Positions 44,324-52,053 of a stretch of 64,000 nt of DNA are shown here, in pieces; within the stretch, counting starts at the first letter, position 1; each line of letters begins with the position of its first letter. The DNA comes from Parasedimentitalea psychrophila (GTDB lineage: Bacteria; Pseudomonadota; Alphaproteobacteria; Rhodobacterales; Rhodobacteraceae). A program made the position numbers and the translations under genes. The stretch covers positions 434,001 to 498,000 of the forward strand of contig NZ_CP127247.1 of NCBI RefSeq assembly GCF_030285785.1, read 5' to 3'. The notes under the pieces were generated by a model. That model saw only the letters and a list, made by a program, of their open reading frames with translations. It was not told the DNA's origin and did no database searches.

Positions 44324-45383
44324 GTGACACCACACGAGTAAGGTTGCGTCCTGAAAAAGGGTCATCGACATTCAGTCCAAGCGATTTAGACCATGCAACA
44401 GCTAGACGCTGTGCAGCAATGACTGCCAGCGGAGTAGCCCAAAGATCGTCGGAAAATCCCAGAAGGATGTCAGGGGTCTCGGCGCTTGCTAGAGGGTAGC
44501 CAATTGACGTCACCGAAATGGTTGGGAATTGTGCTCGAATTTCATCCACAATGTCCTGGTCATACTTGCGCGTCAGCGGATCAGCAGACAGATATACAAA
44601 AACCGAAGTTTGATCATTCACGACCGCTTTGGGCCCATGGCGAAAGCCTAAAGGGCTGTCCCAGGCTGTGACGACAGCCCCGGCGGTCAATTCCAGAACT
44701 TTCAATGCAGATTCACGGGCGGTGCCCAGAAATGGGCCCGACCCAAGAAAGACCGCGCGCGTGGGGCGTGCGTGGTGGATTTCTGTCGCCAGAATGGTCC
44801 GTGCATGCGCGGCCAGCGTTTTGGTTTTTTGCTCCAGTGTCTGGATCGGATCATCTCCGAGAACTGCCAGCGCAGTCAGAAGCATTGTTGTGTAGCTTGA
44901 CGTCATTGCAAAGCCTTGATCGTGGCAGGCGTCCGGTAAGGTAATGACCCTCTGTTCGCCAGTACCTTTCGGTAACCGCGTGGCAAGCGCACTGTCCTTA
45001 TTGCAAGTGATGTTTAGCCGCTCCGCTGCAGGGCATAAGCGATCCAGAAGGTCCAGCGTTCCGATGCTTTCCGAACTGTTGCCGCTGCGTCCAAAAGAAA
45101 CCACTAATGGGCGCAGGCCTGGACGAAAGAAATCCTGAGGACGCGCAACTAGATCGGTGGTGGCAATATTGTGCATTGGAATAGACATACCGCCCATAGC
45201 TCTGGCAAGTGAATCACCCACAAAGGCGGACGTTCCGGCGCCGCAAAGCCAGATCTCATCTGGCGCACGGCTGGATATCCATGAGCGGGTTTGGGAGGCG
45301 ATCTCAGGCAGTCTTGTTGCCCAGTGATCCCAGATATCTGGTTGCGCTGCGATTTCGCGGTCGGTTGAAAAATGCAAAGTCAT
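44304..45383 (-). CDS. agaS: SIS-domain aldose-ketose isomerase/deaminase AgaS
   Basis: The 359-residue protein carries two SIS domains. GAGTSAFVGDSLARAM and SFGRSGNSSESIGTLD form the first; ESALKVLELTAGAVVTAWDSPLGFRHGPKA, the segment typical of AgaS, forms the second. AgaS deaminates and isomerises galactosamine-6-phosphate to tagatose-6-phosphate. The ATG at 45383 is preferred because the upstream frame adds 12 non-conserved residues. It lies between the hybrid regulator and the kinase in a tight minus-strand run. Confidence 0.88.
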   Translation of the reverse strand: MTLHFSTDREIAAQPDIWDHWATRLPEIASQTRSWISSRAPDEIWLCGAGTSAFVGDSLARAMGGMSIPMHNIATTDLVARPQDFFRPGLRPLVVSFGRSGNSSESIGTLDLLDRLCPAAERLNITCNKDSALATRLPKGTGEQRVITLPDACHDQGFAMTSSYTTMLLTALAVLGDDPIQTLEQKTKTLAAHARTILATEIHHARPTRAVFLGSGPFLGTARESALKVLELTAGAVVTAWDSPLGFRHGPKAVVNDQTSVFVYLSADPLTRKYDQDIVDEIRAQFPTISVTSIGYPLASAETPDILLGFSDDLWATPLAVIAAQRLAVAWSKSLGLNVDDPFSGRNLTRVVSHVQLYT

Positions 45384-45402
45384 GATTGTTCCAGTACTAA
45401 TT

Positions 45403-46251
45403 CTAGTAAGAGGGCACATCCACCAGGATCAGATCAACGCCGCGCCCCTTGATTGCAGAGCAAATATCTGCAGGCAGTGATGTGTCAGAAATGATGATAT
45501 CTACCGCTGAAAGATCGCAAATATTGTGCAACGCAGGTCCAACGAACTTGCTGGAATCTACCATAACCACAACACGTTTACTGGCCCGAATCATTGCGCG
45601 GTTCAAATGTGATTCTTCTTCGCTGAAAGTCGATAGTCCGCGTTCGGGGTTAATGATGTCGACCCCAAGATAGGCGGTGTCAAAAGCCATATCGGACAGA
45701 TTGGTTTCTGCCATACGTCCAGCCAAAGACATTGCGTCCGGGCGCAAAGTTCCACCGGACATGATCAAGCGATGCTGGTTGGAATTCCTCAAAATCAGCA
45801 CTGAATTCAGACTAGTTGTCATGATGGTCTTTGCAGGAGCATCCACTAGCTGTTCCGTCAGAAACTGGGCAGTAGAACCGGAGTCAAGCAAAAGCGAGTT
45901 GTCGCTGGTTGTCAGTTCAACTGCTCTGCTTGCTATTGCTTGCTTAGCTTCGCGGTTCACGACTTCTTTATCCTTTAGGCGCGGTTCGAGGTGCGCAGAC
46001 AGGTTGCTGTCCGCTGCGGCCGTCGACATGGCGAAGGCGAGTCGCAAATCAGGTAGACCCTGAAATTCATAATGGCGTGCAAAGCGAATAATCGTGGGTT
46101 CACTGACGCCAATGCTTTCGGACAAAATTCGAATAGGGTTGCTGATGAATTGCTGCGGTTCAGCAACTAAAAAATCAGCGATCTTACGAAAGGCGCGAGT
46201 CAGAGATCCGCGGTCTTCTTGAATGCGTTGAGCGATGTTATTTTTTGACAT
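45403..46251 (-). CDS. Hybrid regulator: RpiR-type HTH with DeoR-type sensor domain
   Basis: The 282-residue protein joins two domains that are normally found apart. Residues 8-75 are an HTH_6/RpiR domain (TRAFRKIADFLVAEPQQ, ESIGVSEPTIIRFARHYEF, GLPDLRLAFA). Residues 100-280 are a DeoRC sensor (LLLDSGSTAQFLTEQL, MTTSLNSVLIL, MSGGTLRPDA, AYLGVDIINPERG, VMVDSSKF). RpiR proteins usually carry a SIS domain instead. The sensor probably binds a phosphorylated amino sugar made by the genes it precedes. Four AACTACA-type half-sites stand upstream at 46285-46412 and are the likely operator. Confidence 0.8.
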   Translation of the reverse strand: MSKNNIAQRIQEDRGSLTRAFRKIADFLVAEPQQFISNPIRILSESIGVSEPTIIRFARHYEFQGLPDLRLAFAMSTAAADSNLSAHLEPRLKDKEVVNREAKQAIASRAVELTTSDNSLLLDSGSTAQFLTEQLVDAPAKTIMTTSLNSVLILRNSNQHRLIMSGGTLRPDAMSLAGRMAETNLSDMAFDTAYLGVDIINPERGLSTFSEEESHLNRAMIRASKRVVVMVDSSKFVGPALHNICDLSAVDIIISDTSLPADICSAIKGRGVDLILVDVPSY

Positions 46252-46284
46252 GTCTCTTAACTGGCTAAACCGACTTTTTCATAG

Positions 46285-46412
46285 AACTACATATTTTGCA
46301 GTACTGTCACCTACCTGATCGTTCTAGGCGGACGATTCTTATGTAACTACAATTCCCCACCCAATCTGTCCATAGAACTACACGGTTGACAAGAAATTGT
46401 TGCGAAACTACC
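46285..46412 (-). promoter_or_regulatory. Array of four TGTAGTT half-sites upstream of the hybrid regulator
   Basis: On the minus strand TGTAGTT occurs at 46285-46291, 46345-46351 and 46376-46382, and GGTAGTT at 46406-46412. The spacings of 60, 31 and 30 bp are close to whole helical turns, so all sites face one side of the helix. TGTAATT-like half-sites are known for RpiR-family proteins such as HexR. Confidence 0.55.
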
Positions 46413-46527
46413 CCACGCCCCCCCGCGACGGCAGTGTCTCAGAAAAAAATGGGGATACATTCAGCGGTCGCCACCCTCTAAGGATTCGAGGTTCTTCATA
46501 TCATCCGAAAAGGACAATTCGGCCAAT

Positions 46528-46612
46528 CCGGGGTGTCGCCATTCAAGCAGATTGCTGCGCTCGCAGGATAATTGCATTCGGCACTGAGGCCATATTCTCT
46601 GATGGGAAGGTT
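46528..46612. repeat. 85-bp repeat, right copy
   Basis: Direct partner of 40921-41005 (shared blocks GTCGCCATTCAAGCAG, CGCAGGA, CTGAGGC and TATTCTCTG). It lies next to the short IS6 derivative. Translations of both copies share CLNGD, but no gene is supported. Confidence 0.55.
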
Positions 46613-46623
46613 TCCGACATAGT

Positions 46624-46772
46624 GGCACTGTCAGAGGAAAACTATGATTACTTGGAGCGGTGTGGATTCGCGTGGTCAGACTCGAAAAATACCGAAATGG
46701 GTTGTGTTTGGTCATGCCGAAAAGCTAAATCGCCACCCTGCCCTTCACAACCGAGTTTCCTCTGACAGGACC
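46624..46772 (-). mobile_element. 149-bp IS6-derived MITE-like element
   Basis: Inverted ends GGCACTGTCAGAGGAAA (46624) and TTTCCTCTGACAGGACC (46772) match the IS6 element at 25430-26020. The right 70 bp are nearly identical to that element's end and still encode the transposase start MTKHNPFRYF. The rest of the gene is gone. It sits in the middle of the amino-sugar operon. Confidence 0.65.
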
Positions 46773-46788
46773 CATAAAGAGGGTGGAT

Positions 46789-47673
46789 TTATGTCAGCTC
46801 ACACCAGTGTTTATAGGCTCCAATACCGCCTTTTGATTGAACCGCAAGATGTCCACATTGATTGCCGCGTTTCAGGCAACGGTCCAACGATCCATTTTCC
46901 AGCCAGACTGACAAGAACCCACCATTAAATGAATCCCCCGCACCGGTTGCGTCGATGACATCCGTTGGGTCACAGGTGGCGCTTTTCCATCCATCTGTAC
47001 CAAGCGCTCGAGCACCGTCAGCCCCACATTTGACCACCGTCAAAGGTGTCGCATCCGCTGGTAATCCAAGGGCTGTGAGCCGCTCAAACTCTATCCTGTT
47101 GGGAAAGAAAATATCGACAGCAGAGATGATTTCTCCAACATCAATTTCTCCGGCCATCACTTCGTCATCCCAGCCGCAGTCGAGAGAAATCGTTAGACCT
47201 GCTGAGCGGGCCTGTTCAATAAGTTTTGGGTGTTCAACCAGGCTTCGCAGCTCACCAATATGGAGGTGCCGGATGCCTTTAAGGCTGTCTTTTACAATGT
47301 CAGGAATTGCCCTACCCGATTGATGGCTAATAAAAGCGCGGTCTTTGGAGTTGGCGATTGCGACCGTGACTTGGGGGCTACCCCCCTCTGATGCTGGGCG
47401 ACAACGGCTGGCGTTGACGCTACAATTCTGGATATCCGTTTTCACCACTTCGTCAAAAGGAGCGGCCGGCAGCGTCGCCAGCAAGGACGCAGGTTTGCCC
47501 AAGGCCTGTAGAGTTGCAGCTGTAATAAATGCTCCGCCACCCGCAGACAGCGTCAGATCGTCGGCAAAGACTTCGGTGCCCAGAGTTGGCATGCGAGGAA
47601 CCGCTGAGAAGATCAGATCACAATAGAGCCGCCCGGCACAGATGATCTCGGACGCGCCGTTTTGTGAACTCAT
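46789..47673 (-). CDS. PfkB-family carbohydrate kinase
   Basis: The 294-residue ribokinase-fold protein has an N-terminal AGRLYCDLIF strand and sugar loop (LTLSAGGGAFITAATLQALG), a central FFPNRIEFERL, and the anion-hole/catalytic motif DATGAGDSFNGGF near residue 250. Its start overlaps the ATPase stop by ATGA. In this amino-sugar context it may phosphorylate tagatose-6-phosphate or the free sugar; the family alone does not decide. IS6 debris separates it from the regulator gene downstream. Confidence 0.85.
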   Translation of the reverse strand: MSSQNGASEIICAGRLYCDLIFSAVPRMPTLGTEVFADDLTLSAGGGAFITAATLQALGKPASLLATLPAAPFDEVVKTDIQNCSVNASRCRPASEGGSPQVTVAIANSKDRAFISHQSGRAIPDIVKDSLKGIRHLHIGELRSLVEHPKLIEQARSAGLTISLDCGWDDEVMAGEIDVGEIISAVDIFFPNRIEFERLTALGLPADATPLTVVKCGADGARALGTDGWKSATCDPTDVIDATGAGDSFNGGFLSVWLENGSLDRCLKRGNQCGHLAVQSKGGIGAYKHWCELT

Positions 47674-48728
47674 GAAAGTGCCTTTCCATCCGCTGCGTCA
47701 AACAGGTACAGGTCGACAGGATTGGCCCCCAGCAGAATGTTTTCCCCAACAGCTGGCGGATGCCTTCCATCCGCTCTGGCAATCAGTTCACCCTGTTCCG
47801 TCGAAACATAAATCAGGGTCTCGGATCCCAGAGGTTCTCTTAGGGTGATTTTCCCCTCAATCAAAATGCACTCGCCACCAATCATCAAGTCATCCGGCCG
47901 CACGCCAAGCTGAACTTTGCCCGGATGTAAGTCTGACCAACGGTCTGTGTTGATCCTCTGCCCCGAAGAAAGGCGAAGGCCATCTGATGTTGCCTCGGCC
48001 GCTAGCAGGTTCATGGACGGCGCTCCGATGAACTGTGCGACAAAAGTATTGGCGGGATTGTAATAAACCTCCTCTGGGGTGCCGACCTGTTGGATATCGC
48101 CGTCCTTCATGATGACGATCCGATCTGCCATGGTCATGGCTTCGACCTGATCGTGGGTGACAAACACAATGGTGTTGCCAACCCGCTGGTGTAGTTTCTT
48201 AATCTCCAATCGCATTTGCGTGCGCAGCTGGGCGTCCAGATTGGACAGCGGTTCATCAAACAGAAACACGGCTGGATCACGCACCATGGCTCGGCCAATG
48301 GCCACCCGCTGGCGTTGCCCCCCGGACAATTGGGAAGGCTTGCGGTCCAACAGGTTGACCATATCAAGAATAGTAGCAACCTCCTGTATCCGCTCCTCTT
48401 TCGCAGCCTTTGACGCCTTGGAAGATCGCAACCCAAAGGCGATATTCTTTTTCACCGACATGTGCGGATAGATCGCGTAATTCTGGAACACCATCGCAAT
48501 ATCGCGTTCCTTCGGCTCCAAATTATTCACCTCACGGTCGCCGATGACGATTGTGCCAGAAGTGGTTTCTTCGAGCCCGGCGATCAAACGCAAGGTTGTT
48601 GATTTCCCGCACCCGGAAGGCCCAACAAAAACGACAAACTCTCCATCCTGAACCTCTAGATTGATGCCGTGGAGCACTTCAGTTTTTCCGTAAGATTTCA
48701 CAAGGTTGCGCAGGGCGAGATTAGCCAT
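47670..48728 (-). CDS. CUT1-type ABC transporter ATPase (UgpC/MalK-like)
   Basis: The 352-residue ATPase has Walker A GPSGCGKST, VFQNYAIYPHMSV, the signature LSGGQRQR, Walker B FLFDEPLSNLD and VTHDQVEAMT. A TOBE regulatory domain (VQLGVRPDDL) follows. It serves the permeases and binding protein encoded upstream in the same operon, from which it is separated by the ArgH-like gene. Confidence 0.92.
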   Translation of the reverse strand: MANLALRNLVKSYGKTEVLHGINLEVQDGEFVVFVGPSGCGKSTTLRLIAGLEETTSGTIVIGDREVNNLEPKERDIAMVFQNYAIYPHMSVKKNIAFGLRSSKASKAAKEERIQEVATILDMVNLLDRKPSQLSGGQRQRVAIGRAMVRDPAVFLFDEPLSNLDAQLRTQMRLEIKKLHQRVGNTIVFVTHDQVEAMTMADRIVIMKDGDIQQVGTPEEVYYNPANTFVAQFIGAPSMNLLAAEATSDGLRLSSGQRINTDRWSDLHPGKVQLGVRPDDLMIGGECILIEGKITLREPLGSETLIYVSTEQGELIARADGRHPPAVGENILLGANPVDLYLFDAADGKALS

Positions 48729-48731
48729 AGA

Positions 48732-50216
48732 TCAGTGCTCCGTAAGGGTCGTAAAGGCCTGTTGCAATTGGACAGAGGCGTTGGTTCGGCGCTCAGACCG
48801 CTGGTGTTGCATGCTAATCAACGCTGTCAGACCAGCCGAACTGGCCTGTAGCGCCCGTTCCAACGCAGCAGGTGCAGGACCACCGGTTCGATCACGTCGC
48901 GCTACGAACTCTTGAGCTGAAACGGCGGTTTCAAATTGAGCCTGGGTCAGAGAGGCCGCCTTCCCCGTTTCAAAAACAAAGGCAGCTGAGAAATCTGCAA
49001 ACCCATGTGCGAGTGAACTTTTGCGCTCGATAACTGATTTTGCTGTAATTGCAGCAACTTCGTGGGCTTGGCGGAAGCTAAGTCCTTCGTCGCGAACGAG
49101 AGTATCGGCAAGCTCTGTGATGGTGATACAGGCCGCATCGGTGGTTTGCGCCACCCGATCTGCATTGATCCCGCAGGCAGGCAGAAACGCCGCAAGCAAT
49201 TCCAGAACTCTGCCACCACTCTCAAAGGCAGCATATCCGGCTTGTTGCACTTCACCTTCGCTGTCGTTCATATCGGTGAACGGAGTGTTATGCATTGTGT
49301 TTACCATCATATCGCAACGTCCCACGGTGACGGAAGCCAAATGGCGCATGTGTTCAATCGGTACCGGGTTTCGTTTTTGCGGCATGATCGAGCTGATCTG
49401 GACCAGAGCATTGGGAACATATAGCTGGCCAACCTCGAAGGCCGACCAAAAGGCCATGTCTTGAACCACGCGCCCCAGATGGAGAAACACCAACTTGATC
49501 GCTGAATAAAGCCCGGTGATGTAATCAACACTGGCGATGCAGCCGTAGGAGTTGACCAATGGACCTGCAAATCCCAGTAACTCGGCCACACGCTCGCGAT
49601 TGATTGGAAATCCTGAGGTGGTGATCGCCGCGGCCCCCATAGGACAATGATCTAGCCCGGCAATGGCAGCGTTCAGACGGACAGCATCACGCAGCAAAAC
49701 CTCGATCACGGCAGCCAAATAGTGGCCAAAGGTCGTCGGCTGGGCCGGTTGACCATGAGTATAGGCGACGATCAACGTGTCTTGCTCTATCTTTGCCTTG
49801 TCGATCAATTCTGCAGCCAGTTTGTTGATCTGCGCCAGCATTACCTCTGCCCGCGTTTGCAGCGCCAGCTTGAACAGCGTGTGATCCATATCATTGCGGG
49901 AGCGTGCAGTGTGCAAGGCGCCCCCAAGATCCCCCAGACGTCGGCGCAACTCGGCCTCAACCAGAAAAAAATAATCCTCGTACTCGCCGGTATAGCTTAG
50001 ACCGCTGATGTCAGTGTCAGCTTCGATCCCGATCAGCGCATTGGCGATATCGCGACCTTGTTCGGACGACAAGATCTTAGTTTCCACCAGCATCACCAGG
50101 TGCGCCTTGTTCACCGCGCCCATGTAGCCTGCATAGTTGTTCTTGACCCCTTCGAACAAAGGCGCAAGCACAGTGTCCTTATAGACGGGATCCGGGAACA
50201 CGCTTTTATCAATCAT
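48732..50216 (-). CDS. Argininosuccinate lyase-like enzyme in a sugar operon
   Basis: The 494-residue member of the fumarase/ASL superfamily has LHTARSRND, TYTHGQ-type TYGHQPAQPTTFGHY region (AYTHGQPAQPTTF), and the family signature SSIMPQKRNPVP with the mobile catalytic loop. FTDMNDSEGEVQQAGY follows. It is inserted between permease and ATPase genes, overlapping the permease stop (50213-50216). A true ArgH would be odd here; a lyase acting on an N-substituted (for example succinylated or amino-acid-linked) amino sugar is more plausible. That proposal is inference. Confidence 0.75.
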   Translation of the reverse strand: MIDKSVFPDPVYKDTVLAPLFEGVKNNYAGYMGAVNKAHLVMLVETKILSSEQGRDIANALIGIEADTDISGLSYTGEYEDYFFLVEAELRRRLGDLGGALHTARSRNDMDHTLFKLALQTRAEVMLAQINKLAAELIDKAKIEQDTLIVAYTHGQPAQPTTFGHYLAAVIEVLLRDAVRLNAAIAGLDHCPMGAAAITTSGFPINRERVAELLGFAGPLVNSYGCIASVDYITGLYSAIKLVFLHLGRVVQDMAFWSAFEVGQLYVPNALVQISSIMPQKRNPVPIEHMRHLASVTVGRCDMMVNTMHNTPFTDMNDSEGEVQQAGYAAFESGGRVLELLAAFLPACGINADRVAQTTDAACITITELADTLVRDEGLSFRQAHEVAAITAKSVIERKSSLAHGFADFSAAFVFETGKAASLTQAQFETAVSAQEFVARRDRTGGPAPAALERALQASSAGLTALISMQHQRSERRTNASVQLQQAFTTLTEH

Positions 50217-51091
50217 CCTTTGAGCCCTGCCATAACAACGCCGCGAATAATGAAGCGTTGGAAAATCAAAAATACGATGAGAGTTGGAATGGTCGAAATA
50301 GCCGCCCCTGTCATGATCAACTCCCAGGCGACATCCGCCTCGTCACCAAAGCCGGACAAGCCAACCGGAATTGTGTACATCTCGGTTGAATTGGTCACGA
50401 TTAGCGGCCACAAAAATGCGGTCCAGTTGCCCAAAAAGACAAAGATCGCCAGGGCCGCCAAGGCTGGTTTCACCAGCGGCAGTGCGACAGTCCACCAAAT
50501 CTGCAACTCGTTCAGCCCATCAATTCGGGCGGCTTCGATGAAATCGTCAGGCACAGTTTCAAAAAACTGCTTCATCAGGAAGGTGCCAAACCCTGTCATA
50601 AGACCGGGGAACATGATCCCCCAATAGCTATCCAACCACCCAAAAGACTGGCTCATCAAATACCACGGGATCACCAGCATTTCTGTAGGGATCATCAGCG
50701 TTGACAAGATGGCAATGAACACAATAGTGCGGCCGGGAAATTTGAATTTGCACAGGGTATAGCCGACCAGACTGTCAAACAGCAGATTGGAAATCGTGGT
50801 CAGAACCGCGATGATACCCGAGTTGATAAACCACATGTAGAACCGCCCATCCTCGAGCACAAACATGTAGTTATCTAAAGTTGGCTCAACCGGGATCAGA
50901 TTCACATTATAGACTTCGTGCGGCCACTTCAGCGAGGTCGAGATCATATAGGCGATGGGCATCACCATCAGCACGCCACCGCCAAACAGGACCAACCAGC
51001 GCAGAATTTGCCCCATGTTTCGGTTTGCGGATATTGACTTCTTCGCCATCACCGCAGTTGCGGTGGGCCGGATTATTTCTGTTGTGCTCAT
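50213..51091 (-). CDS. CUT1-type ABC permease (MalG-like)
   Basis: The 292-residue protein has an N-terminal transmembrane segment (LVLFGGGVLMVMPIAYMIS) and about five more, with the EAA loop DDFIEAARIDGLNELQIWWTVALPLVKP. It ends by overlapping the start of the lyase gene and begins one base after the MalF-like gene. Confidence 0.9.
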   Translation of the reverse strand: MSTTEIIRPTATAVMAKKSISANRNMGQILRWLVLFGGGVLMVMPIAYMISTSLKWPHEVYNVNLIPVEPTLDNYMFVLEDGRFYMWFINSGIIAVLTTISNLLFDSLVGYTLCKFKFPGRTIVFIAILSTLMIPTEMLVIPWYLMSQSFGWLDSYWGIMFPGLMTGFGTFLMKQFFETVPDDFIEAARIDGLNELQIWWTVALPLVKPALAALAIFVFLGNWTAFLWPLIVTNSTEMYTIPVGLSGFGDEADVAWELIMTGAAISTIPTLIVFLIFQRFIIRGVVMAGLKG

Positions 51092-51092
51092 G

Positions 51093-51986
51093 TCAGCTGC
51101 TCCTCAGCAGGCGCAGTTGTATCAGACTGACACACATAAGGATGGTGAACAGCACCACGGTCTGCGCGGCAGCATAGCCCATATTGAAACTGTTAAACGC
51201 CGTATCATAGATCATCAGAACCAGTGGTTTTGTCGCATTCAGCGGCCCACCAGGATTGTTCGTGGTCATATTGAACACATGGTCAAAGATCCGCAAAAAC
51301 CCAATCGACGAAAACACCACAATAAACACGATGGTCGGGCGCAGCAGCGGCAGAGTGATCTGTGTCAGCACGACCCACCACCCGACACCGTCAATGCGTG
51401 CCGCCTCGTAATAAGAAGTTGGAATGGCGCGGATACCAGCCATGAAAATGATCACCTGAAACCCCAATCCAGCCCAGACCGCAGGGGCCAGAACAGCCGG
51501 CAGTGCATTTGTGGTTGAGTTCAGAAATTCAATTTGCGCGATCCCAAAGCTGGCCAGGACATTATTGAACAATCCAATGGGAACCGCTTGATAGAACCAG
51601 CGCCAAACCCAAGCCATGGCCACCGCACTTGTCATGAAGGGCAGGAAATACAACATCCGCATAAAACCATGCATGAAGCGGACCTTGTCCAAGTGATAAG
51701 CGATCACAAAGGACAGAACCAAGGACACAGGTGTGCCGATCAGAAGATAGGCGAAGGTATTGCGAAACACCTTCCAGAACACCGGATCATTCCACAGTTT
51801 GATATAGTTATCAAAACCGGTCCAGGTCCGCGCGCCCAGCAAGTTCCAGTCTTGGAACGAAATCAGAATTGCCGTGCCGGTGGGGTAAAACCGGATCACC
51901 GAGTAGAAAACGACCGGCACCGCTAAAAAGGTCCAGGCCCAGACAATCTGTTTCTGTTTGATTGTCAGGTTGCGATAGATGCTCAT
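51093..51986 (-). CDS. CUT1-type ABC permease (MalF-like)
   Basis: The 297-residue protein has six hydrophobic segments and an EAA loop at TSYYEAARIDGVGWWVVLTQITLPLLRP. It is preceded by a hairpin that separates it from the binding-protein gene and is followed directly by the second permease. Confidence 0.9.
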   Translation of the reverse strand: MSIYRNLTIKQKQIVWAWTFLAVPVVFYSVIRFYPTGTAILISFQDWNLLGARTWTGFDNYIKLWNDPVFWKVFRNTFAYLLIGTPVSLVLSFVIAYHLDKVRFMHGFMRMLYFLPFMTSAVAMAWVWRWFYQAVPIGLFNNVLASFGIAQIEFLNSTTNALPAVLAPAVWAGLGFQVIIFMAGIRAIPTSYYEAARIDGVGWWVVLTQITLPLLRPTIVFIVVFSSIGFLRIFDHVFNMTTNNPGGPLNATKPLVLMIYDTAFNSFNMGYAAAQTVVLFTILMCVSLIQLRLLRSS

Positions 51987-52022
51987 CGGATGTCCGGTTG
52001 TTAAATGGTCAGAAACAGGGAG

Positions 52023-52052
52023 CTTCCCCAGAGCCTAGGCCCTGGGGAGAAG
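52023..52052 (-). terminator. Hairpin after the binding-protein gene
   Basis: CTTCCCCAGAGCC and GGCCCTGGGGAGAAG form a long imperfect stem immediately after the binding-protein stop and before the first permease. No T-run follows. Confidence 0.6.
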
Positions 52053-52053
52053 T

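Noticed and set aside
46397-46765. 122-codon plus-strand frame between regulator and kinase genes
   Set aside because: It is a chimera of the 85-bp repeat and the IS6-derived element; no continuous homology is visible.
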